Source: NVTR01 sp036479015
Lineage (GTDB): Bacteria; Pseudomonadota; Alphaproteobacteria; Rhodobacterales; Rhodobacteraceae
DNA: 64,000 bases
Direction: 5' to 3'
NCBI GenBank assembly: GCA_036479015.1
Contig: JAZGFB010000001.1
Location: 57,288-121,287 of the forward strand
This document shows positions 1 through 8,960 of this stretch, piece after piece. The notes beneath the pieces are model-generated. The model had not been told where the DNA came from. It saw nothing but the letters and a program-made list of their open reading frames with translations, and did not search any database. A program made the position numbers and the translations under genes. The stretch's first letter is position 1, and each line of letters begins with the position of its first letter.

Positions 1-900
1 CGCCACCATTTGCTGATGGTTGGCTCACCCGGATCGGGAAAATCCATGCTGGCGGCGCGGCTTCCAGGCATATTGCCACCACTGTCGCCCGCGGAAGCGC
101 TTGAAACATCGATGATCCATTCACTGTCGGGGCTGTTGGATGACGGCGGCATCTGTCAGGACCGGCCGTTTCGTGAACCGCATCACACAGCATCGATGGC
201 CGCCATTGTTGGCGGCGGAAAAGGCGCGAAACCAGGTGAAATTTCACTGGCCCATAACGGCGTTTTGTTCATGGATGAGTTCCCTGAGTTTTCCCGCCCG
301 GTTTTGGAAACATTGCGCCAACCAATAGAAACCGGGGAAGTGGTGGTTTCGCGGGCCAATGCCCATGTGCGTTACCCCTGCCGGTTCATGCTGGTGGCTG
401 CTGCAAACCCTTGTAAATGTGGCTATTTAGGCGAGCCTGCGCGGGCTTGCGCTCGGGTTCCGATCTGCGGAGAAGATTATTTAGGCCGCATTTCGGGGCC
501 ACTGATGGACCGATTTGATCTGCGGGTAGATGTGCCCCCCGTGGCCTATAGCGACCTGGATTTACCGCAAAGTGGTGATGCATCATCGCAGGTTTATGCC
601 CGGGTATGCGCCGCCCGTGACATTCAGCAAGAACGCTTTGCCGATGTGGCAAATTGCCGGGTAAATTCAGATGCAGAAGGTAATGTTTTGGACAGAATTG
701 CCGCGCCGGATGCCGATGGCAAAGCCCTGCTGAACCGGGTTGCCGAACGGTTCGGACTGTCTGCAAGGGGCTATCACCGGGTGTTGCGTGTGGCCCGGAC
801 GATCGCGGATCTGGAAGGTGCCGATAGGGTGCTAAAGCCCCATGTGGCGGAAGCCGTAAGTTTCCGGCTGTCCTTGCAAAAGGAAACAGCTGCGGCATGA
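1..900 (+). CDS. comM: ComM/YifB family Mg-chelatase-like AAA+ ATPase, 5' truncated by window edge
   Basis: The reading frame is open from the first base, so the true start lies upstream of the window. The 299 visible residues begin at the end of the Walker A region (LMVGSPGSGKSMLA) and include Walker B (GVLFMDEFPEF), a Cys-rich stretch (NPCKCGYLGEPARAC) and the C-terminal helical Mg_chelatase_C region (SARGYHRVLRVARTIADLEG). Family members are about 500 residues, so roughly 200 N-terminal residues (the Lon-like ChlI domain) are missing. ComM is a hexameric helicase that promotes branch migration during natural transformation; its role here is inferred from the family. The stop overlaps the next start (ATGA), which suggests translational coupling to the small gene downstream. 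Confidence 0.93.
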   Translation, partial: RHHLLMVGSPGSGKSMLAARLPGILPPLSPAEALETSMIHSLSGLLDDGGICQDRPFREPHHTASMAAIVGGGKGAKPGEISLAHNGVLFMDEFPEFSRPVLETLRQPIETGEVVVSRANAHVRYPCRFMLVAAANPCKCGYLGEPARACARVPICGEDYLGRISGPLMDRFDLRVDVPPVAYSDLDLPQSGDASSQVYARVCAARDIQQERFADVANCRVNSDAEGNVLDRIAAPDADGKALLNRVAERFGLSARGYHRVLRVARTIADLEGADRVLKPHVAEAVSFRLSLQKETAAA

Positions 901-1127
901 AACTTGTGAGCTATAGATGTGACCCAGGGGGCTGGATTGAACAAATATTCAGCGCAAAATCTGCTAGAAACGGTGGGGTTGTGCGCCGATCCTTGGCCTG
1001 GGTCGAACGCGAAATTGGCCGAGACCACTTTGAAAATGCTGTCCGGGATCGCGGATTTCATATGATCGAATGTGGTGGCCAACTGGTGGTGATTTGCAAT
1101 GGCGGTGGATTGAAAGTCATCTGCTGA
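897..1127 (+). CDS. Small conserved-looking protein coupled to comM, function unknown
   Basis: A 76-residue protein whose ATG overlaps the comM stop codon (ATGA). It has a basic centre (GGVVRRSLAWVEREIGRDHFENAVRDRGFHMIECGGQLVVICN). From memory, related short proteins occur near comM and gshB in other Rhodobacterales and are sometimes misannotated as phosphoribosylanthranilate isomerase; the protein is far too short to be TrpF. The pattern suggests a small alpha/beta fold. It ends just before a strong bidirectional terminator. No function is assigned. Confidence 0.65.
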   Translation: MKLVSYRCDPGGWIEQIFSAKSARNGGVVRRSLAWVEREIGRDHFENAVRDRGFHMIECGGQLVVICNGGGLKVIC

Positions 1128-1132
1128 TTGAA

Positions 1133-1169
1133 TTTTCGCAGAAAATTCAGGTCGATTTTTCTGCGAAAA
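1133..1169. terminator. Bidirectional rho-independent terminator
   Basis: A perfect inverted repeat with 13-base arms (TTTTCGCAGAAAA and TTTTCTGCGAAAA) separated by 11 bases. A-rich and T-rich ends give a U-tract on either transcript. It lies between the convergent 76-residue gene and gshB. Confidence 0.8.
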
Positions 1170-1177
1170 ATCTTTTG

Positions 1178-2119
1178 TCAGCCAATTTTGGCTTCTATCG
1201 CCTGCCAGATAAGTTCTGCCGTGTTAGTTCCATCAAATCTTTCAAGTTCCTGGATACCGGTGGGCGACGTGACGTTGATTTCAGTCAAATAATCGCCAAT
1301 CACATCTATCCCGACAAATACCTGACCCTTTTCGCGCAACAAAGGGCCGATCGCATCACAAATTTCATGGTCGCGTGCGGTAAGGGCTACTTTTTCTGGC
1401 CGCCCACCAACATGCATGTTTGACCGGGTTTCACCAGCTTTTGGCACCCGGTTAATGGCCCCAACAGCCACCCCGTCAATAAGAATTATCCGCTTATCCC
1501 CGTTGGACACATCCGGCAGAAATTTTTGAGCGATCAGCGGTTCCCGGTTTATACCGGAGAATAATTCATGCAGCGACGTCAGGTTTCGATCATCAGGCCC
1601 CAGCCTGAACACACCTGCACCACCGTTGCCATACAGCGGCTTAAGGATGATGTCCTTATGCAGTGATTTAAAGTCCTGAATAGTGCTCAGATCCCGGGCA
1701 ATGGTTGTTGGCGGTGTCAGATCAGGAAATTGTAAAACCAGCAGTTTTTCGGGGTAGTTTCGCACCCAGAACGGATCATTCACCACCAGCGTTTTGGGGT
1801 GTATCATATCCAACAAATGCGTCGTGGTGATATAGCCCATGTCAAAGGGCGGATCCTGGCGCAACCAGACCACGTCCCAGTCGGCCAAATTGACCGTGCG
1901 TTCGGGGCCCAGATTATAGTGATCGCCCTGAACAGCCTGCACTGTCAGGGGCCAACCACGGGCGGTTACCTTACCGTTTTGATAGGCGATCTTGTCAGGG
2001 GTATAATAAAACAGCTCATGCCCGCGCTTGGCGGCCTCTATCGCAATTCGAAAACTGCTATCACCGTCAATGTCGATGGCCCCGATGGGGTCCATTTGAA
2101 AAGCAACTTTTAATGTCAT
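1178..2119 (-). CDS. gshB: Glutathione synthetase
   Basis: 313 residues, the normal length. It joins gamma-glutamylcysteine and glycine using ATP, the second step of glutathione synthesis in the cytoplasm. The N-terminus MTLKVAFQMDPIGAIDIDGDSS is the typical substrate domain start. The ATP-grasp loop KPLYGNGGAGVF is near residue 160, and the Mg-binding TEINVTSPTGIQEL is near residue 280. A Shine-Dalgarno-like GGAAACC precedes the ATG. It is transcribed in the same direction as rsmI and yraN upstream, with a gap of about 50 bases, so probably the same operon. Confidence 0.97.
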   Translation of the reverse strand: MTLKVAFQMDPIGAIDIDGDSSFRIAIEAAKRGHELFYYTPDKIAYQNGKVTARGWPLTVQAVQGDHYNLGPERTVNLADWDVVWLRQDPPFDMGYITTTHLLDMIHPKTLVVNDPFWVRNYPEKLLVLQFPDLTPPTTIARDLSTIQDFKSLHKDIILKPLYGNGGAGVFRLGPDDRNLTSLHELFSGINREPLIAQKFLPDVSNGDKRIILIDGVAVGAINRVPKAGETRSNMHVGGRPEKVALTARDHEICDAIGPLLREKGQVFVGIDVIGDYLTEINVTSPTGIQELERFDGTNTAELIWQAIEAKIG

Positions 2120-2172
2120 GGTCGGTTTCCTTACAAGCCCGACCCATTACATGGCCCAGTGGCGGCAAAGGA

Positions 2173-2526
2173 TCAATGACCGTAGGCGTTTTCAATGATT
2201 TCAATTTGGCCGCTGGCATCAACCAATGCCACATCAATACGCGCCGGCGTGTTTAGCCCAAGCGGCATCTGGCCAATGAACTCATTGGCAGCATTGTAAA
2301 TACGTTGCAATTGGCGTTGGCTCAGGCGTTCAACTGCCCGGGCAAAATTTCGAGATTTTTTGACCTCTACAAAAATATACCCGTCCCCGTCACGGGCGAT
2401 CAGGTCAATTTCACCGCCCTGGCTGCGCCATCGCTGCTGGCACATGGCATAGCCACGCCGCACATAATCAGCTGCAACCTGAGCCTCTGCCGCAAGACCT
2501 GCGTGATATGAAACAGCGCCGCTCAT
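2173..2526 (-). CDS. yraN: YraN family (UPF0102) putative endonuclease-fold protein
   Basis: 117 residues with the family core GGEIDLIARDGDGYIFVEVKKSR at about 38-60, a restriction-endonuclease-like fold with D/ExK residues. The function is poorly established in the family. The start codon overlaps the rsmI stop (ATGA), a pairing of rsmI and yraN that is common in Proteobacteria. It sits between rsmI and gshB on the same strand. Confidence 0.93.
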   Translation of the reverse strand: MSGAVSYHAGLAAEAQVAADYVRRGYAMCQQRWRSQGGEIDLIARDGDGYIFVEVKKSRNFARAVERLSQRQLQRIYNAANEFIGQMPLGLNTPARIDVALVDASGQIEIIENAYGH

Positions 2527-3380
2527 ATATTTTTCCCAATGTTCAGGGCAGTTTGATAAACCTGACGTCTGGGCAGGTTTAGTTTTTCTGCGACGCTACT
2601 GACAGCATCCTTAACTGACATGGTTTTCAGGGCGGCCTCCAATTCATCTTCTAGATTTTCGGCGCTGGCAACGGCCCTATTTCGATCCACAACCAGCACA
2701 ATTTCACCCTTCAGTTTCCGTGTCTCCAGCACATCACACACTTCCTGTGCCGTGCCGCGCAACACTTCTTCGAATTTCTTGGTCAATTCACGGCATACCG
2801 CCAACTGTCGTTCTGGTCCGAACTCTAACACCATATCCAATAATGATTTATGAATGCGTTTCGGGCTTTCATAAATCACCAGGGTTGCCGGAACATCCGC
2901 CAATTCAGCCAAAAACCGGCGGCGCGCGCCACCTGTGCTGGGCGCAAATCCTGCGAACAGAAATCTATCGGTTGGCATGCCAGCAATGGTGAGGGCCGCG
3001 ATCACCGCCGACGGCCCGGGCGCGCTGGTAACCATATGGCCCGCGGCAATGGCGTCACGGGCGAGAACAAAACCGGGATCAGCCACCATGGGGGTTCCAG
3101 CTTCAGATGCGTAGGCCACGGTTTTTCCTGCCTCAAGCTCTGCCAATAGCCGCGGACGCACAGCACTTCCATTGTGGTCATGATATGCGATGACTGGGCG
3201 GGCACCCAGCTCTACATCATGTATTTTCATAAGTTTACGCGCGGTTCTGGTGTCTTCGGCGGCGATCACATCGGCCGATGCAAGTATATCCAGCGCCCGC
3301 AATGTAATGTCACGGGCGTTGCCGATGGGTGTCGCAATAAAATACAACCCCGGTTCCAACGGGCGGATATCACTGTTCAT
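2523..3380 (-). CDS. rsmI: 16S rRNA (cytidine-1402-2'-O)-methyltransferase RsmI
   Basis: 285 residues. The tetrapyrrole-methylase-like fold is clear: GLYFIATPIGNARDITLRAL at the N-terminus, AAEDTRTARKLM, SEAGTPMVADPG and the SAM-loop region SAPGPSAVIAALTIAGMP. It methylates the 2'-OH of C1402 in the decoding centre using SAM. It is the first gene of the leftward rsmI-yraN-gshB unit and is divergent from the LppC-like lipoprotein gene, with about 93 bases between the two starts that must hold both promoters. Confidence 0.96.
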   Translation of the reverse strand: MNSDIRPLEPGLYFIATPIGNARDITLRALDILASADVIAAEDTRTARKLMKIHDVELGARPVIAYHDHNGSAVRPRLLAELEAGKTVAYASEAGTPMVADPGFVLARDAIAAGHMVTSAPGPSAVIAALTIAGMPTDRFLFAGFAPSTGGARRRFLAELADVPATLVIYESPKRIHKSLLDMVLEFGPERQLAVCRELTKKFEEVLRGTAQEVCDVLETRKLKGEIVLVVDRNRAVASAENLEDELEAALKTMSVKDAVSSVAEKLNLPRRQVYQTALNIGKNI

Positions 3381-3473
3381 GGTCGCAGGGCGCTATTGTG
3401 GCGTTTACTAAGCTGGGGGTATTGCATAATGTCCGATCAAAGCCTGTTGCAAAGTTAAAGTTAGGATTCCCGT

Positions 3474-4646
3474 ATGTTTTTCCAGTTTGGCGCGCTCCGC
3501 AAGGTCTATGCGCGCCTGGCCCTCGTTATTTTTGCCGTTACCCTGGCTGCCTGTGATCCAACTGCACTGGGAAATGGCCCCTCTATCAACCCAAACAAGC
3601 CCATTCCGGTGGCACTTTTGGTGCCCGGTGGCTCTGGTAATTCCGGCGATGAAGTATTGGCGACCAGCCTGATTAACGCCGCGCAATTGGCGATCGCTGA
3701 TCTGGGTGACATTCAGATTGATCTGCGGGTCTATAATACTGCGGGCCAAGCTGATATCGCCGCAAGCGTGGCCACCCAGGCGGTGAACGAGGGTGCAAAA
3801 ATAATTCTTGGCCCGGTCTTTGCCCAAGCGGCGGCAGCTGCCGGTGTTGCGGTGGCAAACCGCAATGTAAATGTGCTGGCATTTTCCAACAATACGGCTG
3901 TTGCCGGTGGCAACGTATTTGTGCTTGGCCCAACCTTTCGCAACACTGCCAACCGGTTAGCACGCTATTCGGTGGCCCAGGGCCGGCGCAGCATTTTGGT
4001 GATAAACGGCGATGATCCATCTGAACAAACCGGCCGCGACGCCATCAGCCAAGCGGTTGTGAACGCCGGTGGCATTTTGGCCGGGGTCAGCGAATTTGAA
4101 CTTTCCCAGGAAGGCGTGATCAATGCCATCCCGCAGATCACGTCAGACGCCCAGTCAAGCGGGGCGCAGGCGGTGTTTTTGACATCCGGCACATCCGGTG
4201 CCTTGCCATTTCTGGCGCAATTGCTGCCTGAAAACGGCATGGACCCAAGCGTCATTCAATATATTGGCCTGCAACGCTGGGATATTCCGGCCTCGGCCCT
4301 CACCCTGCCGGGGGTGCAAAACGGCTGGTTCGCCTTGCCTGACCCCGGCTTAAGCGGAAATTTCCAAACCCGGTATGAGGCCGCCTACGGCACCAACCCG
4401 CACCCCATTGCCGGGCTGGCCTATGACGGGATCGCCGCTATTGGCGCCCTTGCGGCAGCCGGACAAAGCGATGCCCTGACCCGGGCGGCCCTGACCCAAA
4501 CCGCAGGGTTTGTTGGGGTAAACGGCGTTTTCCGACTGTTGCCGGACGGGACCAATGAAAGGGGTTTGGCGGTGGGCCAAATTCAGGAAAATCAGGTGGT
4601 GATCATTGACCCTGCTCCCAGAAGTTTTGGCTCAGCCGGTTTCTGA
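3474..4646 (+). CDS. Penicillin-binding protein activator (LppC/LpoA-like) lipoprotein
   Basis: 390 residues. The N-terminus is a lipoprotein signal peptide with lipobox LAAC (Cys near residue 25), so it is probably anchored in the outer membrane. The rest is a type-1 periplasmic-binding fold (PVALLVPGGSGNSGDE near 42; ILGPVFAQAAAAAG near 110; AGLAYDGIAAIGALAAAG near 325) like the C-terminal domain of LpoA. It lacks the TPR-like N-terminal domain of enterobacterial LpoA, as in other alphaproteobacteria. The likely role is stimulation of a bifunctional PBP in peptidoglycan synthesis. AGGA precedes the ATG. The 3' end overlaps glnD by 41 bases if the TTG start of glnD is right. Confidence 0.88.
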   Translation: MFFQFGALRKVYARLALVIFAVTLAACDPTALGNGPSINPNKPIPVALLVPGGSGNSGDEVLATSLINAAQLAIADLGDIQIDLRVYNTAGQADIAASVATQAVNEGAKIILGPVFAQAAAAAGVAVANRNVNVLAFSNNTAVAGGNVFVLGPTFRNTANRLARYSVAQGRRSILVINGDDPSEQTGRDAISQAVVNAGGILAGVSEFELSQEGVINAIPQITSDAQSSGAQAVFLTSGTSGALPFLAQLLPENGMDPSVIQYIGLQRWDIPASALTLPGVQNGWFALPDPGLSGNFQTRYEAAYGTNPHPIAGLAYDGIAAIGALAAAGQSDALTRAALTQTAGFVGVNGVFRLLPDGTNERGLAVGQIQENQVVIIDPAPRSFGSAGF

Positions 4647-7422
4647 TACCGACCAGATAATCGGCCCCGATGGCGGGCCTGACGGTCTGGTCTGTACAGC
4701 AACTGAAATATTTGACCTTGCCGGTGTCCTGCTGGCAATTGAAAAAGCCGTGGCTGATGCGCCGGACAAAAAATTTATTCGCAAAGCAACCGTGGCGGCC
4801 ATTGATGGGGCGCGTACGGCCGGGCGTGCCCAGATTGCGGCCGCGTTTAATACCGACGCGTCCCTGGCCCGGGCGACACAAAGAACCTATGCCTACCAGA
4901 CCGATCTGGTGATACGCACAGTGCTTTATGTTGCCACCCGACACCTGCACCCGCTGCATATCGCCACCAAGGGCGAACGCTTGGCACTGCTGGCAGTGGG
5001 CGGTTATGGCCGCGCCGAAATGGCACCGCAGTCGGATGTCGACCTGCTTTTCTTGACCCCGTACAAAATGACAGCTTGGGCCGAAAGCGTCATTGAAAGC
5101 ATGCTCTATATCCTGTGGGATTTGCACCTGAAAGTTGGGTATTCCAGCCGCAGCATCAAAGATTGCATCCGGCTGGGGAGCGAGGATTTCACAATTCGCA
5201 CGGCCCTTTTGGAAAACCGGTTTCTGGACGGTGACCAGCCCCTGGCAGACGAGTTGGACAACCGTTTGCGCCATGAGCTGTTTCGCGGCACCGGCCCCGA
5301 GTTCATAGAAGCCAAGCTGGCCGAACGGGCCGAGCGGCACAAAAAGCAAGGCGGCCAGCGCTATATGGTTGAGCCCAATGTGAAAGAGGGCAAAGGCGGT
5401 TTGCGTGATCTGCAGTCACTGTACTGGATCGATAAATATGTTCACGGCATCACCGACACCGCAGAATTGGTAAAACTAAAGGTTTTCACCCAGGCCGAAT
5501 ATGACGATTTTGAAGCGGCCGAAAACTTTCTAATGGCGGCGCGCAACCATCTGCATCTGATCACCAACCGGCCCATGGATAAGCTGACCTTTGACATGCA
5601 GGTCGAGGTGGCGGCAGCAATGGGGTATGATGACCGGGCCGGTCGGCGCGCGGTGGAACACTTCATGCAGGACTATTTTCGCCATGCCACCCATGTAGGT
5701 GAATTGACCCGGATATTTCTAACCTCACTGGAAGCCAGCCATCTTAAAAATGAACCCCGGCTGGTCGGGTTCTTTCGACGGCGCAAAAAGGTGAAACCCG
5801 GATATAAGGTGATGCAGAACCGGCTGAGCGTTGCCGGGGAAAAGCAGTTCCTCAGTGAAAAACTTAACCTGCTTCTGGTGTTTGAAGAAGCCCTGCGTAC
5901 CGGGCTGTTTTTGCACCCTGATGCCATGCGTCTGATTTCAGCCAATATCGGCATTGTTGACGCCGACATGCGCAATGACCCGCAGGCAGCGCGGATATTT
6001 CTGGATTTGCTGCTGAAGCATGGCAACCCGGAACGCGCCCTGCGGCGGATGAACGAACTGGGTCTGCTGGCGGCATTTATTCCGGAATTTGAGCCGATCG
6101 TGGCGATGATGCAGTTCAATATGTACCATGCCTACACCGTGGATGAACACACCATTCAGTGCATTTCCACCCTGGCCCAAATAGAACGCGAAGAGCTGGT
6201 CGAAGAACTGCCCATCGCCAGCGGCATCCTGAAAACCGGCGTAAATCGCAAGGTTTTGTATGTGGCGCTGCTGGCCCATGATCTGGGGAAAGGGCGCGAT
6301 GAAGACCATTCAGTATTGGGGGCCAGGATCGCCCGCAAACTGGCGCCAAGGCTGGCACTAAAGCCCCAAGAATGTGAAACCGTTGAATGGCTGGTGCGCA
6401 ATCATCTGCTGATGTCCGATGTTGCCCAGAAGCGCGATATTTCCGACCCGCGCACAGTGCGTGATTTTGCCAAGGCCGTAAAAACCCGGGCCCGCCTGGA
6501 CCTGCTGACGGTGTTGACAGTTTGCGATATCCGCGGTGTCGGGCCAGACACCTGGAACAACTGGAAAGCGGTACTGATCCGCAATCTATATGGTGCAACA
6601 TTAAGCGCATTGGAAACAGGGCTGGAAGAAACCAACGCCCTGGGCGGGGCAGATAAGGCAAAACGCGCCCTACGGGCCGCCTTACCAGACTGGGGCAAGA
6701 CAAAACTAAGAAATGAAACTGCCCGCCATTATCCAGCCTATTGGCAAGGCTTGCCAACCACTGCGCACAAAGTTTTCGCAGATATTTTGCAGGGCATGAC
6801 CCAGGATCAGATCAAAATTGATCTGTTTCCCGATCTGGAACGGGACGCCACCCGAATTTGTATCGCCATTGCCGATCATCCGGGCATTTTTTCACGCCTT
6901 GCCGGGGCGCTGGCGATGGTGGGTGCCAATGTGGTGGACGCGCGCACCTATACGTCAAAAGACGGCTTTGCGACGGCGGTTTTCTGGGTGCAGGACGGTG
7001 ACGGCGCCCCATTCGCAAAAACCCATCTGCCCCGGCTGCGCAAAATGATCAGCAAGACCCTAAAAGGCGAGGTTATCGCCCGCGAAGCGCTCAAGGTTCG
7101 CGATCGGGTGAAAAAGCGAGAACGTGCCTTTAAAGTTCCAACCACAATCACCTTCGACAATGAGGGCAGCGAAATTTACACGATCATTGAGGTGGACACA
7201 CGTGACCGTGCCGGCCTGCTGTTTGATCTGGCACGCACCATGGCGGAAAATAACGTCTATATTGCTTCAGCGGTAATCGCGACTTACGGCGAACAGGTTG
7301 TGGATACGTTTTATGTGAAAGACATGGTGGGTATGAAATTTCATTCTGACACAAGACGTCTGGCCCTGGAACGCAAACTGCGCGCCGCCATTGAGGTGGG
7401 CGCACAAAGGGCACGGGTCTGA
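4606..7422 (+). CDS. glnD: Bifunctional uridylyltransferase/uridylyl-removing enzyme GlnD
   Basis: 938 residues, full length. It uridylylates PII (GlnB/GlnK) when glutamine is low and removes UMP when it is high. Domains in order: a nucleotidyltransferase with GGYGRAEMAPQSDVDLLFL near 126-144; an HD phosphohydrolase with LLAHDLGKGRDEDHS near 555; and two C-terminal ACT domains (RICIAIADHPGIFSRLAGALA near 750; EVDTRDRAGLLFDLARTMA near 865). The start is taken as the TTG at 4606, preceded by AGGTGG; it lies inside the previous gene. No in-frame ATG occurs before the nucleotidyltransferase domain is well under way. The stop overlaps the murJ ATG by one base. Confidence 0.96.
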   Translation: MTLLPEVLAQPVSDTDQIIGPDGGPDGLVCTATEIFDLAGVLLAIEKAVADAPDKKFIRKATVAAIDGARTAGRAQIAAAFNTDASLARATQRTYAYQTDLVIRTVLYVATRHLHPLHIATKGERLALLAVGGYGRAEMAPQSDVDLLFLTPYKMTAWAESVIESMLYILWDLHLKVGYSSRSIKDCIRLGSEDFTIRTALLENRFLDGDQPLADELDNRLRHELFRGTGPEFIEAKLAERAERHKKQGGQRYMVEPNVKEGKGGLRDLQSLYWIDKYVHGITDTAELVKLKVFTQAEYDDFEAAENFLMAARNHLHLITNRPMDKLTFDMQVEVAAAMGYDDRAGRRAVEHFMQDYFRHATHVGELTRIFLTSLEASHLKNEPRLVGFFRRRKKVKPGYKVMQNRLSVAGEKQFLSEKLNLLLVFEEALRTGLFLHPDAMRLISANIGIVDADMRNDPQAARIFLDLLLKHGNPERALRRMNELGLLAAFIPEFEPIVAMMQFNMYHAYTVDEHTIQCISTLAQIEREELVEELPIASGILKTGVNRKVLYVALLAHDLGKGRDEDHSVLGARIARKLAPRLALKPQECETVEWLVRNHLLMSDVAQKRDISDPRTVRDFAKAVKTRARLDLLTVLTVCDIRGVGPDTWNNWKAVLIRNLYGATLSALETGLEETNALGGADKAKRALRAALPDWGKTKLRNETARHYPAYWQGLPTTAHKVFADILQGMTQDQIKIDLFPDLERDATRICIAIADHPGIFSRLAGALAMVGANVVDARTYTSKDGFATAVFWVQDGDGAPFAKTHLPRLRKMISKTLKGEVIAREALKVRDRVKKRERAFKVPTTITFDNEGSEIYTIIEVDTRDRAGLLFDLARTMAENNVYIASAVIATYGEQVVDTFYVKDMVGMKFHSDTRRLALERKLRAAIEVGAQRARV

Positions 7423-8960
7423 TGGCAGCCACGCGATTGCTTAGGGGTTTTCTGACGGTCGGGGTCTGGACCATGGCCAGCCGGGTGATGGGCTTCGTGC
7501 GTGACATTCTAATCGCCGCCTATCTGGGTGCAGGCCCCGTGGCCGAGGCCTTTGTGGTGGCGTTTTCGCTGCCAACAATGTTTCGTCGGCTGTTTGCCGA
7601 GGGGGCGTTCAACATGGCGTTCATCCCGCTTTTTTCCAAAAAGCTGGAACGCGATGACGGGGCGGCGGAATTTGCACGGGATGCGTTTTCAGGGCTGGCG
7701 ACGATCTTAATATTTTTCACACTTACCGCGCAATTATTCATGCCGTGGTTTGTCTGGGCCATGGCCAGCGGCTTTGTCGGGGATGCCCGGTTTGATCTGG
7801 CCGTTGATTTTGGCCGCGTCACATTCCCCTATATATTGTTCATATCTCTGACAGCTTTGCTGTCCGGCGTGTTAAACGCCACCGGTCGGTTTGCGGCGGC
7901 GGCAGCGGCACCGGTGCTGTTGAATATTGTCATGGCACTGATGATGATCAGCGCGGCCCGGTTGGGCTGGGATGTGGGCCAGGCCCTGGTCTGGGCCGTG
8001 CCCATTGGTGGGGTGCTGCAATTGGTCTTGGTTTGGCTGGCCGCGGCGCGTGCGGGTTATCGGCTGATCCCGCGCTGGCCGCGGATGACACCCGAGTTAA
8101 AGCGCCTGGCCATCATCGCCGCCCCGGCGGCATTGGCCGGGGGCGTCGTGCAGATCAACCTGTTGGTGGGGCGTCAAGTGGCCAGCTTTTTTGACGGCTC
8201 TATCCAGTACCTGAACCTGGCAGATCGGCTGTATCAGCTGCCCCTGGGTGTTGTCGCGATCGCCATTGGCGTGGTGCTGTTGCCAGAATTGTCGCGCCGC
8301 CTGCAGGCAGGTGATGTGCAGGCCGGGCGTGACGCGATGAACCGCGCCGGTGAATTTGCATTGCTATTGACCCTGCCCGCCGCCGTGGCGCTGATTGTGG
8401 TGCCCGAACCTTTGGTGTCAGTGCTGTTCCAGCGCGGACGTTTCACCCCGGATGATGCAGCGGCCACCGCATTGGTGGTGGCAATTTACGGGTTGGGGCT
8501 GCCATCGTTTGTCATGCAAAAAGTTTTACAGCCGGTGTATTTTGCCCGCGAAGATACCAAGACACCGTTTAAATACGCGCTGGTGGCCATGGTCATTAAT
8601 GCAGGTGTTGCCATCGGGCTCGCGCCCTATATCGGATATCTGGCGGCTGCCGTTGGCACCACATTGGCCGGCTGGGCCATGGTGGTATTGCTGTGGCGTG
8701 GCGCGCAAAACATGGGTGACGCTGCACAGTTTGACACCCAGTTCATTGGGCGAGCGGCCCGCATGACGCTGGCGTCCCTTGGCATGGGCGCAGTTTTGTA
8801 TCTGGTGGGCTTTCTGCTGGAACCGACATTTGCCATGGTCGGCTGGCGGTATCTGGGGCTGTTGGTGCTGGTTGCCAGCGGTATGGCGTCATATTTTGTG
8901 TTGGCACAGGCCGTCGGAGCCTTTCGAATGGGCGAAATCAGGGGCGCATTGAAACGCTAA
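7422..8960 (+). CDS. murJ: Lipid II flippase MurJ (MviN family)
   Basis: 512 residues with about 14 hydrophobic segments, the usual size. It flips undecaprenyl-linked lipid II across the inner membrane for peptidoglycan synthesis. Family signatures include MGFVRDILIAAYLGAGPVAEAFVVAFSLPTMFRR at 25-60 and the FFARxDTKTP-like segment PVYFAREDTKTPFK near 370-382. It is translationally coupled to glnD (TGATG). Its stop abuts the stop of the convergent rhomboid-like gene with no intergenic space. Confidence 0.97.
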   Translation: MAATRLLRGFLTVGVWTMASRVMGFVRDILIAAYLGAGPVAEAFVVAFSLPTMFRRLFAEGAFNMAFIPLFSKKLERDDGAAEFARDAFSGLATILIFFTLTAQLFMPWFVWAMASGFVGDARFDLAVDFGRVTFPYILFISLTALLSGVLNATGRFAAAAAAPVLLNIVMALMMISAARLGWDVGQALVWAVPIGGVLQLVLVWLAAARAGYRLIPRWPRMTPELKRLAIIAAPAALAGGVVQINLLVGRQVASFFDGSIQYLNLADRLYQLPLGVVAIAIGVVLLPELSRRLQAGDVQAGRDAMNRAGEFALLLTLPAAVALIVVPEPLVSVLFQRGRFTPDDAAATALVVAIYGLGLPSFVMQKVLQPVYFAREDTKTPFKYALVAMVINAGVAIGLAPYIGYLAAAVGTTLAGWAMVVLLWRGAQNMGDAAQFDTQFIGRAARMTLASLGMGAVLYLVGFLLEPTFAMVGWRYLGLLVLVASGMASYFVLAQAVGAFRMGEIRGALKR

